64,000 bases of DNA from Ctenosaura bakeri. Lineage: Eukaryota > Chordata > Lepidosauria > Squamata > Iguanidae. Numbering within the stretch: the first letter of the stretch is position 1; the number at the start of each line of letters is the position of its first letter. A program made the position numbers and the translations under genes. Of this stretch, positions 1 to 17,101 are shown in pieces. The DNA lies in assembly GCA_948474755.1 (NCBI GenBank), contig CAOLHI010000622.1, positions 186,001 through 250,000 of the forward strand, written 5' to 3'. The notes below the pieces were generated by a model. The model was given only the letters and a program-made list of their open reading frames with translations. It was not told the DNA's origin and made no database searches.

Positions 1-404
1 GCATTAAGCCACAGAGTTGTCACATAATTTGTTTGCTGCAGCCGGCATGCTCTTCAAACAGCCCAGTACTCTTGAGGGGCAGCAGCCAAAGCAGAGGGAC
101 CTATAGAATTATAGCTACAGTCCCCAATAGGTAGCTATCCAAACTTTTGAAAACCTCCAACAAGGAGAATTCATCACTTGCCAAGGTAGCTTTGCTCCAC
201 TGTCAAACTGTTCTTACCGTGAGGAAGCTCTTCCCAAAATTCACTGCAAGTTAATGGTGGCCAGGAGGTGAAGACAGGTGGATTTTGTTTTGTTTGTTTT
301 TTTAAAAATAGGAACTTGTCAAAATTTGCAAATTTGATGGAAAGAGCATGAAAAATTCAAATGTAGGTGAGAGTGTAACTGACCTATTTACCCACTCCCA
401 ATAG

Positions 405-630
405 TAGAGGAGAGAGCCAGTTGGACGAGGTCTCTGGGAAACCAGATGTGAATTCCTGCTCAGCTATGGAAACCCACGGGGTGACTGTTGGCAGGTCACA
501 CTCTCTCAGCCTCAGAGGAAGGCAAGGGCAAATTTCTTCTGAACCCATCTTGCTGAGAAAAACCACATGACAGGGTCACCATAAGTTAGCTTGAAGGTAC
601 ATAAAAACAATACAAGAGGGAACAGGTCCT
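405..630 (+). mobile_element. Sauria-type tRNA-derived SINE, diverged
   Basis: The body shows the usual order for this family: a B-box-like stretch (aattcctgctcagctatgg), the 'cacggggtgactgttggcaggtcacactctctcagcctcagaggaaggca' type middle, and the tail 'gggtcaccataagttagcttgaaggtac' ending in an ACAA-rich run. The tail resembles the BovB LINE 3' end, the presumed mobilising partner. The A-box end is poorly preserved, so the left border is approximate. Confidence 0.7.
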
Positions 631-884
631 GGAGGGGAGTGCTTGTTCTAAATGGCCATACTTCCAGGAGGAGAATCTTGTGGCCTTAAGGATGTTTGTG
701 AACAGCAAGTCCCAACGTCCTTTGCCAGCGTAGCAACAGTGAGGAACAATGGGAGTTGCAGTGCAACAGCATCAGCTAGGTCTGATGATTCCCTCCCCTG
801 GTTTGGGTTCATGCATGGGTGAGTAGAAGAATTTACCATTTCCTGCCTCACTTATCATGATGGGAAGATAGCAAATTGTCTTAT

Positions 885-1030
885 ATTGAGTCAGAACTTT
901 GGTCCATCAGTACGGTTCACATCGGTGGACAGTGGCTCTCTGGGGCTACAGATGAGCGTTCTTCCCTAGAGATGCTGGGGATTCATCTGGGAAATGCAAA
1001 GCTTGAGCTCTGCCATAGAGTGCCCATTTC
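885..1030 (-). mobile_element. tRNA-derived SINE, antisense
   Basis: Read on the plus strand it runs 'attgagtcagaactttggtccatcag ... gagatgctggggattcatctgggaaatgcaaagcttgagctctgcc'. The right part is the complement of a tRNA-like head (B box, then A box). The layout fits a common reptile SINE distinct from the Sauria type. It is old, with many substitutions, and its borders are approximate. Confidence 0.5.
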
Positions 1031-2059
1031 CTACGTTGAAAGTTAAAAAAGATTTAAGCGCACTCTAATTCTAAACATTGAACCCACTTGGCATTAACAT
1101 GCACAGTTTTTAGAGGAGGGAATGTTTAAAGCCAGTCAGCCTTAGCAATAGATATTCAAATGTTTAAATTAAAGCTCCAAATTGTTTGTATTTTGATCAC
1201 ATATCTCTCCCCTCAAGATTCACAAGTCAAGCATGTATAAGTCCTGTTAGGGTAAAGTTACTGAAGTCATATTGTCTTTGCAAAAAATAAATAAAAGTGC
1301 TTCTATGTACAGTATGTTTTGGCGTCACGTCCCTGCGTTTTTACCTTTATTAGCAGCCCTGGTATCTTCTGATGATGTGAATAAGTACGGTGCCTGTTCA
1401 GAGGTTTTATATTCCCAGCAATTCGGTTTGAGACAGGCTATAAATAAACCCTCAGCAGGGAATTTGTGGCTCCATAATAAACACGGAATGACTCAGATCC
1501 TAGGTTGAGTTTGCCGGGCTAAGCATGAAAAACATTTATTTTCTTTTTTTTGCATTAAACGATTCTGATCTCATTCCAGATGGTGCTGTTTTAAGGAGGA
1601 CACTTAATTCTATCCAGCCTCACATGAAACAGCAAGATAGAAGCCCTGCTTTTTGCAAATCTATCTCTGTATATTAACAGGGATCTTTTCATATCAGAGA
1701 GGAGGAATAATAGAACAAGAATGATCGAGGATGCTTTAATAGCCAAAGAGTGAAAGAGAAAGCCAACCAACCAAAATCTCTCACTTTGGAACTAAGACAA
1801 CTTGTTCATTAATGCCAGCCATTTAAGACAGTAATTGTTTAGAGAATTTCATAGTACAGAACCTGAATATAGGTGGGCTTTTTGAAGTAAATATGAGACA
1901 ACTTAAGCATTTACAAAATAAAAACTTCCACTGGTTATTACACGGAAGAAACAAAACCCACTTTTATATTTAGTTTTTCACAACCTTGGATCAATTGAGA
2001 ACCAGAACACAACTTTAAACAAACAAACAAACAAACCCAAAACATAACTGTTTGCTTAT

Positions 2060-2150
2060 ATATTCTCATAAATGTTTATTTATTTTTTATTTTAATTTAG
2101 TTCATATATATCACCTTTCTCTCAGAATGGGACCCAAGGCGACTGACAGA
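2060..2150 (-). mobile_element. L2-like LINE/SINE 3' tail
   Basis: A T-rich 'tttatttatttttt' run is followed by 'cacctttctctcagaatgggacccaaggcgactgac'. Its complement is the 3' end shared by L2-type LINEs and their partner SINEs in reptiles. Only the tail is recognisable. Confidence 0.4.
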
Positions 2151-3880
2151 AAGAAAAAAAAAATCTAATACCAGAACAATAAAATTTTCAACACAAAATT
2201 GCATCAAACCAATATGGTATATACAGTATAAAATTATTTAAAAGCATGCAAAAGTTAAAATAAAGTGCATGCATGCACACACAGGCCCCTTGCAAGCATT
2301 TACTCATGAAAAGCTGGCTTTAATAAAGCTGGCTTCTTTGTCTTCCGGTGAAAGGAAAGCAGAGAGGGGCCAGCCAAGCCTCCCATGGAAAGGAATTGCA
2401 GAGGATGGGACCAGCCACAGAGAAGGCCCTGTCTCCCGATTCACCGGACAAGCTTGGGATGTTAGTGGGATGGAGAGAAAGCCTTCCCCTGTAGACCTTA
2501 AGACTCTGGCAGGTTCATATAGGAACCTCATGTTTCTGATTTGCAGTTTTCTACTGCAAATCCACAAATCTACAGTTCTACTGATTTGCAGCTTTACTTT
2601 AACAACCACGCTTGTGCCACTATGGTGTGCAAATCAGCTCCAGAGCATTGGCTCTGTATGTTTCCAGCTTTTTTTTTTAAAATTATTTTTATTAAAAAAG
2701 AGATATCACTCAGATTAATCAACAACAACATATTCATCATTTTCCAAGAGTAGGAGATCTCAGAGAAAAAGTAGAAATAAATGCAGTTCAAACAAGGGGA
2801 AGGAGGAAGGAAAAGAATAATACAGAAAGATAACAATACAGGATGGGAGAAAAAAGATAGACAAGGGAATATAATAAAAGTTGAGCTGATGTAAATTTCT
2901 GGGTAGATATGAATCGATGTACAAATATTCTCTCCTATGTTTCCAGCTTTTTAAAATACAGAACGGAGGTAAACTGAATATCGGAGGCATCTCGTCCCCA
3001 TCAAATCAAGTTACCTCTTTCTCAGAAAAGAGGTTGGTCAAATGAAGCATAATCCTTGTTTTTCCCCTGGTTGATTTTCACCAAAATAAGAGAACGCACA
3101 TACTGGCTATTTTATTCAAAAGTAGCATTCTGTTATCAAGCTGCCTAAAGAAACACAAAGGATGCTTGTTGGCTTCTGTTACATTCCGCTGAATATTAAA
3201 GTTTGTTTTTCCCTGAATGCAAAAGATTAAACCTTTTCTTTTTAAAAAAGAACAGAGCTGGAACAGACACACAAGGAGCAGCTATTAAATTGCTTCCTAT
3301 CATGAAATGACAGTAAGGAATTTGTGGTGGGAGGAGGAAAGCGCGAAGAAATGACTTGTGCAAGTTTGGAAATAATCCTCCAGTTCTTCTAGATTGGTTT
3401 AAACAAGCGTTGAGCTTCCACAATACAGCTCTGCAAATTTTGGTGGGCTTTGCTGGTGGTCACCTCCACATCCACTGGTTCCATTCTTTTTTTTTGGGGG
3501 GGGGGTTGTTTGAATATGTCTGATTTTTTTTTTAATTCTTCGCTAACAGCGTTATAGTACAAAAGTGCCATTTCACTGATCCACTACAACACTTTTAAAA
3601 ATATTTTAAAAATGAGAAAGGAGGAGAGAGATGCTTTTTTGTTGTTGTTTCAGAATGTCTTAGCATTTACAAAAAAAACTGCCTTGAGGTGGGGAAAAAT
3701 ATTGTAGTGCAGAAATGCCCTTTGTAAACTGAGGTACGCCTGTAATGCAAACAGAACTGATTTGCACAATGGCTTCTTCCATTCATGTTTGCTGATATAA
3801 TAGGTAGGGACAGTAACTAGTTTACATTCTGCTTTTAAGAAAAGGTAGAAAAATCGACAAAGGGAGCTCTTTCAGCAGTT

Positions 3881-4250
3881 ATAGAATCGTAGAATCATAG
3901 GAATGTAGAGTTGGAAGAGACCCCAGAGGCCATCCAGTCCAACCCCCTGCCATGCAGGAACACCCATCAAAGCACTCCTGACAGATGGCCATCCAGCCTC
4001 TGCTTAAAAACCTCCAAGGAAGGAGACTCCACTACACTCCGAGGCAGCAGATTCCACTGCCGGACAGCCCTGACTGTCAGGAAGTTCTTCCTGAGGTTCA
4101 GGTGGAATCTCCTTTCCTGCAGCTTGAATCCATTGCTCCTTGTCCTGGTCTCTGGAGCAGCAGAAAACAAGCCCTCTCCTTCTTCTACGTGGCATCCCTT
4201 CAAATATTTCAACATGGCTATCATGTCCCCTCTTAACCTTCTCTTCTGTC
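3881..4250 (-). mobile_element. CR1 LINE 3' end, 5'-truncated
   Basis: The minus strand encodes the carboxy end of a CR1-type reverse transcriptase ORF (LNLRKNFLTVRAVRQWN, then SLEVFKQRLDGHL) followed by the 3' UTR. The plus-strand left end is the complement of the tail 'ctatgattctacgattctat'. It is a typical 5'-truncated copy and not a gene of the host. It sits about 270 bp downstream of the UBAP1L stop codon. Confidence 0.9.
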
Positions 4251-4516
4251 ATTACATAGTAAATAGAACCTCCATGTTCAGAGATAGTATACCTCACAGT
4301 GCCTTGCCAATAATATCTTCCTGTCCTGCTGGTGGCTTTCCCAAGGGCAACCAGTTGGTTGTCCCTGGAAGCCATGGGCTGGATTAGATAAGAGTTCAGC
4401 TGGTCCAGCTAAGTTTTCAATTGGAATTTGGAAACATGCCTCCAAAAGCTGCGTGTGCCTTCACCTACTTCTTAGAACTGGCAAAAGCGCTGCTCGCTAC
4501 AGGAGAAAAGTGACGT

Positions 4517-10964
<6,448 letters not shown>

Positions 10965-11224
10965 GATTCCACTTGATATATAGCACTCTAGTAAAAAAAA
11001 TAAAATAAAAAAAATAAGAAGAGATTGATGATGATGTTTTTTATTGTGGTGTCTCCTGAACACTTTTGGCTGGGTCACAGTGTTCGGAAGATAAAACACT
11101 TCGACTATAATGCATTGCAAAATCCTCCAGATCAGTGCTGGTGAAGTGAATAGGAATTGGCATAAGAGCATTCTTTTCAATGTGATTTTTACACTGGAGG
11201 ACTTAAGAAGTTGTCTTACACTGA

Positions 11225-11410
11225 ATCAGGCAAGGGGTCCAACTAGCCTAATATTTGCAACTCTGATGGGCAGTTGGGGTACTCCTGAGTTTCAAGCAGG
11301 ATTTCTTCCTAGCCATACCTGGGTATTCCCTAATGGCCTCTCATCCAAATACCAAAAGGCTTGATGCTGGTTAACTTCCAAAATCAGACAAGATCTGGTG
11401 TGTTGGACAA
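11225..11410 (-). mobile_element. Old SINE with a 5S-rRNA-like block
   Basis: The right part 'ctcatccaaataccaaaagg ... ggttaacttccaaaatcagacaagatctgg' parallels the complement of vertebrate 5S rRNA around its internal promoter. The left part 'aatcaggcaaggggtccaactagcc' matches the body of a common reptile SINE. It is strongly diverged, and whether this is one composite element or two adjacent ones is unclear. Confidence 0.45.
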
Positions 11411-11599
11411 GAGAAGACTTTGCTCTAATATAGTACAGCTCTTTCCTATAGTCGTATGTGTTCAGAGTGGTTTAGTGGTATAAATTTCTGGTAGAAAAAG
11501 CTCTACATAAAAAGGTGTCCAGGGCAATCCAGCTGCAATGAAGCACAACCACAAGGCAACACTTCAGCCCAATAATAGCTTAAAACTGTTATTAATGAT

Positions 11600-11780
11600 C
11601 ATTGATTTTAACTTACGGTGACCCTACGAGAAACCTCCAAGTCACCATTACCAACAGTCCCTTTGCAAATTTAGGGCTATGGTTTCTTAACTGAATCTGT
11701 CCGCCTTTAACTCACTCTCCCAATTTTCCTTCTGTCTTCTACCTCACCAAGCATGGTTATCTTTTCTCTCTTTACTAACA
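11600..11780 (-). mobile_element. RTE/BovB LINE 3' fragment, antisense
   Basis: The plus strand shows 'cttacggtgaccctacgagaaacctccaagtcacc' followed by 'ttccttctgtcttctacctcaccaagcat', the complement of the carboxy end of RTE/BovB reverse transcriptase. The same order occurs at 57.2-57.6 kb. Diverged and frame-broken. Confidence 0.55.
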
Positions 11781-13164
11781 GACATAAAAACTCAGATATA
11801 ATGGTTTCACATGACATTTCCACAGAAGTCTGGGATGAATCTCCAAGCCTTCTCTTCTTCTATGAGAATAGAACAGAATAAGCATTAGAATTCAGTGCCT
11901 TTCTGACACACCTGGAACTTTTGGCATAGTTTTCGTGGAGTCAGTCAAACTCTGCCTAGGGTCTCTTTCATTTCAGGTTATAATGGGGGCTCAGAGGGTG
12001 GAATGTGTTCTTTGTCGCCAGACTCAGGGTTGAAGTGGACTTCAGACAGACAGGGGGTGCTTGGATCCTTCCCTGCCCGTCGTTGCAGAGCTGAGAATCC
12101 CATTTTATCGATGATATAGAAGCAAATCGTCCAGCACCAACTTGGTTTCAGGTTGGTTTCAGGTTGAAGGTAACTTAATATAGGATATGGGAACTTGGTG
12201 CAACTTCATACTTGCTATTCAAACAACAAAAATCCGTTCACAATGCGGCTCATTGGGGGAGCTGGGTGGCAGCCCTCACTTAACAAGAAGCCGTGGGATG
12301 TAGCATCTCCCAGCGCATAAGTTGCCACTATGATCATTCACAACTTGGAAGCAGCAGAGAGCTCACTGAGATATCTGTCTTCCAGCTCCTCTCAAATGGG
12401 TTTTGACTAGAGAGCAAAATAATTCCCCGATTGAAGACCAAGGCTCCCAGTTGCAAAACTGGCGCTTCTCACCTGATTTCCGTTCTACAGAGAGCTTGAC
12501 AGAATCCAAAAGCTCCCAAAATGGACTAAACAAAGGAAGATCCTCTCCTCTTTGGATTCATGTTGTCTGCTCTTCAGAGGCAAGGTGAGTATCTCTGAAG
12601 TTGAGAGACGTGCCTCACATTCACACCTTTTGCATAAGCTTAGTAGGCCTTGCCAGATAAAATGAAGACGCTTCCAAGCGAATAAAATATGTGAATCTTA
12701 ACATGCTTGCCTACACCCAATATACATCATCTTGTCAGTTTTGCATCTTTCCTTTTTAAAACTGATTTGACGCCTGAAGAAAATTGCTAACAGCCCTAAT
12801 TTCTCTACGTGCTGGATCTATCTCACAGCCCCATTCCCTTCCCTTCCCTCCCTATGCTTAAACCCTGTTGAACCAGAGAGAAAAATTACGTTTCCCTAAG
12901 ATATTTTTTCCTCCCCAAAATGCAGCTGGACTAAGTCTTCGTAATTTCAACAGCAGAGTTCTTGTTGGAAGGCTAATCCCAGGAGTGGATTTCCTTGTGT
13001 TATATATGTCAGGAGGTGGACAGACAGCAACCAGCTTTACCACCCAGCACGTGTACTTTCAGTAATACGTTCCACATGCCGTGCTTTTGGAAAGCTTGCC
13101 AAGACTTCGGCCATCTGTTGCTATGAGGTGAAAGATGCTTCTTTTACGCGAGCTGTGACGTGCA

Positions 13165-13390
13165 CAACGGCCCCGGTGAGCAGCGTAGAGGAGGGAGGGA
13201 GAAGACTGGGAAAACTATGACTTGGAAAACCAGGGTTTGCATCCGTGTGCAGCCACAGAAACCCCCGGCTGACGTTGGGCACGTCACTCTCTCTCAGCCT
13301 CCAGAGGGCAAAGGCAAACCCTACCTGAACAAATCTTGGTTCTTCTCAGAGTTGCCATAAGTTGGAAATGATTTGGAGGCACGTAAGTAT
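13165..13390 (+). mobile_element. Sauria-type SINE
   Basis: The B-box-like 'ccagggtttgcatccgtgtgc' is followed by 'gttgggcacgtcactctctctcagcct', then 'gaacaaatcttgg ... gttgccataagttggaaatgatttggaggcac', the standard order of the Sauria SINE. The tail ends at about 13385. The head is eroded. Confidence 0.75.
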
Positions 13391-13624
13391 CGTTTCACAA
13401 GAGATGCTCACTAGCTGTGGACCTATTTCTAGTTCTGGGTATTTAAGAACAGCAGTTCGGAAGGGGAACATTTTGTAGCTGTTTTTTTCTTGTGACTTCC
13501 CATAATTAAGAGATTTTATTCCCCTCTTCAACTACAAGCTCAGCGCTACATCCCTCTTGCTTTGACAGGGATACACAATTCACCCAGTATAAAATATTAC
13601 CCTTTCAGACTAGACTATGTAATG

Positions 13625-13909
13625 CAGAGCTTTCCAAACTTTTCATGTTGGTGACACACTTTTTTAGACATGCATCATTTCGTGACACAGTAATTCAGTT
13701 TTACTAGCAAACCAGAGGTTAAACTAACCCCTTATAAGAGATACAGACACACACATAAATTGTAATAACAAAATATATGGGGACGCAATGCATCTCATGA
13801 AAACATTTCATATATTTTTAAATATGTATGATTGATAAATAATAACATACATATCCAAGATGGTAGGCGGCACACTAACATGTCACGGCACACCATTTGG
13901 AAAGCCCTG
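13625..13909. mobile_element. hAT-type MITE, 285 bp
   Basis: Terminal inverted repeats cagagctttccaaac and the complement of atttggaaagccctg. The flanks atgtaatg (13617-13624) and atgtaacg (13910-13917) are an 8-bp target duplication with one mismatch, the hallmark of hAT transposition. The interior carries no coding frame, so this is a non-autonomous copy. The internal 'gtgacacactttttta' is mirrored loosely by 'cacggcacacc' at the other end. Confidence 0.85.
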
Positions 13910-15369
13910 ATGTAACGAAAAGGCAAAGTGATGCATTTATATAAAAAATTACCTTGCCTTTCTGATGTTTCCATACTGATCAAAGAAGGTATGCCGCAAT
14001 TCCTGTCACACTCTAATGGAAGGAATAGCACAACCCAAGCCAGGGCCAAAATGGCAAGGAACTGGCAAACTATGTCCTTGGTCCCAGACTCCTATCATGG
14101 CAGCTGGGATGAGGACTTAAAAACATTTAAGGTGAGATGTGAGCCCTCTCTGAAGAACTTGCCTATGAATGGCCGTGATCTGGAAATAAGTACAAAAAGA
14201 TACACGGTTGCTATAAAAATGGCTAGACTGGCTAAAATGTACTGTTCCCATAAACATTTAGGCTGCAATGAAGTTGTTTGGCTGAACTGACTCAGAATTG
14301 TTATTAAAAATGAACGGTTCGATACTATTCTGAATTTTAGGTGGTACCGAGCAAGGCTGGGTAGGAGATTGGACATTGCTTATTTATGCTCATCTGAATT
14401 AGGAATGAAGCATGACAGAACTATGAAACACCATGCTTTTTTGAAATTCCTACCTGGGGGAGGGAGGAAACACCTTGCTACTAGAAAGTACCAGATTTCA
14501 GCAATATACATAGGTAAAAAGATTTTTTGACTTCCAGACACATCTAATTATAATTGCACTAGCCAACAACCCTCCCCACACAGAATTGATAGCTACAAAG
14601 AAGTGATACATACCAGATCACTTAAAAACATTATTGCTCCACCAGGCGTAATGTATGTTGAATTTCTTATCTAGATATGAGTTTTGGAAAAGTGAACACT
14701 TGTTTTTAGAAGACCTTCAAGTAACAACATATCTTTCCGTATGTAGGGTTCAGCCTGCAGTTCACGGCAGTAAAAAAGCAGCGATGCTGCTTCATAAATG
14801 ATCTTAGTTTGTCTTTATAGCTTAAAGAAACATTACCATTTAGTACACATAAATGCACACACTTTTAGCCAACATTAACCTTACCTTAGAAAGGAACCAT
14901 TCACCTGTTTGTTGGGCAGAAGACAGAGGAGTCTTGCTGGGTATCGACTGATGTGAGGATTTTTAAAGTGTTTACACAGGATGTCAGGCGAACGCCTGGC
15001 TCACTTTTCTAAAGCTGATTATCAGAGCTGCTTGAGAGGTTAAGCTCGTATCACGTCCAAGAGAATAAGAAGCCTAACCACTTACCCTAAAGATGCCATT
15101 TTTATCAATAGGCTTGCTGTCTTGTTGCTCTCAGATGTCAAATCAAAGGAGTTGTTCCAGAACATAAGTGGGATGTTCTACTCAGGTTTTAAAAAATCCT
15201 GGAGTGGCAGCAGAATACATTTAAGTTTGTTTAGCTATAATTTTGTAAAGGGGAGATTTCCTAGTAGTACTAATCACTGGTTCTGTTACTAAGGCATCAC
15301 TCCAATTCCCAAAGCTTGCATCAACTTTTAAAGATGGGTAGATAATCATTAAGAGAAGACCAACACAAT

Positions 15370-16983
15370 CCAACAATATGAAATGTTCTTTATTTTTTAA
15401 GTACAAAAATATTAAATAGCAGAACTTGACCATTTATTAAATAAAGCCACAAACAGTTGATATGTTTATCACATCACACTAGAACACTTGTTTCAAAGGA
15501 AAAGAGGATTTTTGCAACAAGTTGCATATTTCACGTAAACAGGTGGCACTGACAATCGAGCATCTGACAAAAGCTTTCATTTTCTTAGGCTCGTCAAGCC
15601 ATGCCTACTAGTGGTTGCTGGTTTCAGTTGCACGGTCTGCATTAAACACAAACCACAACAACAATATTAAACTGTTTTTTACTGAAACCCAGTTAGCCAT
15701 TTATCAAAACTGCCAAGGTATAGCTTTCACTTGCCTTCCAAACTAGGACAGAAAATCTCAGTCTGATCCTGGTTTGCAAGGCTAACTAGTTTGCTTCTGT
15801 GGACAGAAAAACAAACTGGGTTTCCACAAAAATTTCTAATTAAAAGTGATCTTTAATTCAATGAGAAGAAAGTGAGATCAAGCACAAAGCTTTTTCATTT
15901 AACAACAGCCCAGGCTTTGACAATTCACATGAGCTTTTAAACTGACACAGGTATCACCAGCTATGACCTCTTCTCTAGTTTTCCTACTTTAAGAAAAATA
16001 ATTATTTCCCAAATATGTACATCATAAAGGCATGTAAACTATCAAAGTGCAATCTGCCCCAGCAAAATGGCAATACTGCTCTTAATTCTCTTTGCATTGT
16101 TCTGACTTAGTGATTTAGCTTTTAAAAGCACTAAACCAAACCTGAAAGGAGGTGAGAATTACATCTGTCATTTAATTCACTGTACATAAGGCCAACTGCA
16201 GAGATTTTTTTTTAAAGATTAATGCCTACATCTACATCCAAGAATCCCTCCCATCCCACAGCTGTAATCTGAAAATCTGGATATAGTTTCAAAGAGCTCA
16301 GCAGCAGTCTTTGATGCTGCTTCAACATAATTTTTTATTTCTGATTGGCCATGAAAAACCAGAATATTATAAACATTTGTATTAGTACTCAACAGATGCA
16401 CGAATTAATGTATTAATATTCAACAGATGCATGAATTAAATGTCCTCCAAACTGTGTTTTAACTCAGTAGGGTGCAATTAAGGTAGAGGCTCTTAACTTA
16501 GTCTTTGCTATCACATAAGCCCATGACAAATTCATTTCTCTGCTCTTGGAACTACAACAGTAACGGTACAATACATTAAGTGTCATTTCCTGCTAATTAA
16601 AAGAAAGGGTAAAAATGCTTTATAAACTCAACGCTTCTGAGGAAAGATACCTTGGCATTAAAATGCAGAGCTGTTCCACGGACAACATACCCACAGTGGC
16701 AGATCCATTATAACAGTATCATGAATGAGAAATTAAAACACAAAAAGATCTGAGACAGGCCTCTCTGGCACTTTTAGCAATCAGTATCACATCTCTTGAA
16801 AACAATGTACATGAAGTCAGTGTCTTACTTCTGAATAAGTTGTTTCATATCCCTCACCTATCCTGTCACTTTGGTTTGCAAGAAAAAAATTATGAGCCAT
16901 TTTACTGCCAAAGGAATTCATGCAATGCATTTGATCGCTCATGAGCTGCTACTGTTCCAAATGTCAGTGGGACTTCAAAGACA
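15370..16983 (-). other. PDCD7: Probable PDCD7 3' UTR
   Basis: No competing gene lies between the PDCD7 stop and two minus-strand AATAAA hexamers at 15438-15433 and 15394-15389. The stretch is AT-rich, unique-looking and free of recognised transposons, unlike its surroundings, which fits a conserved 3' UTR of ~1.6 kb. The exact cleavage site is an inference. Confidence 0.5.
15389..15394 (-). terminator. PDCD7: Candidate PDCD7 polyadenylation signal
   Basis: AATAAA on the minus strand, the more distal of two hexamers 40 bp apart at the far end of the repeat-free tract behind the PDCD7 stop codon. Which is used cannot be told from sequence. Confidence 0.4.
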
Positions 16984-17101
16984 TCATCTTACAGCTGTGG
17001 CCCAGGTATCATTTGAAGGTGGACTGGGAATGATCCATCCAGGTGGGATACAATGTCCTTCTGGGTGATCTGCAGGCACCAAGTACCGATCCCATTCATG
17101 T
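16984..17101 (-). CDS. PDCD7: PDCD7 last coding exon
   Basis: 118 bp of CDS, acceptor TTAAAG|ACATGA. It encodes HEWDRYLVPADHPEGHCIPP and GWIIPSPPSNDTWATAVR, then TGA at 16986-16984. Human ends WATAVKLH, so the lizard protein stops two residues earlier. Confidence 0.95.

Larger units (their letters stand above)
1..4516. other. Left flank, 3' of UBAP1L
   Basis: I find no coding exon left of the UBAP1L stop codon. Open frames here are short, unspliced and resemble no protein I know. The stretch holds a Sauria-type SINE, a second tRNA-derived SINE, an L2-like tail and a CR1 3' end, each listed separately; the rest looks like unique non-coding DNA. The UBAP1L 3' end must lie here. The nearest AATAAA on the minus strand that I noticed is at 3116-3111, about 1.4 kb past the stop, so the true cleavage site is not settled. 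Confidence 0.6.
10988..15380. other. UBAP1L 5' side / PDCD7 3' side spacer
   Basis: No coding exon recognised. The untranslated first exon and promoter of UBAP1L should be here but I see no strong CpG island, which fits a tissue-restricted gene. Recognisable contents are a 5S-like SINE piece, an RTE fragment, a Sauria SINE and a hAT MITE, listed separately. The remainder (for example 11.8-13.1 kb and 13.9-15.2 kb) shows only short random open frames. Confidence 0.6.

Noticed and set aside
2269..2718. 149-codon plus-strand open frame
   Set aside because: No recognisable domain, low-complexity carboxy end (FLKLFLLKKR), no splice or CpG context; likely chance.
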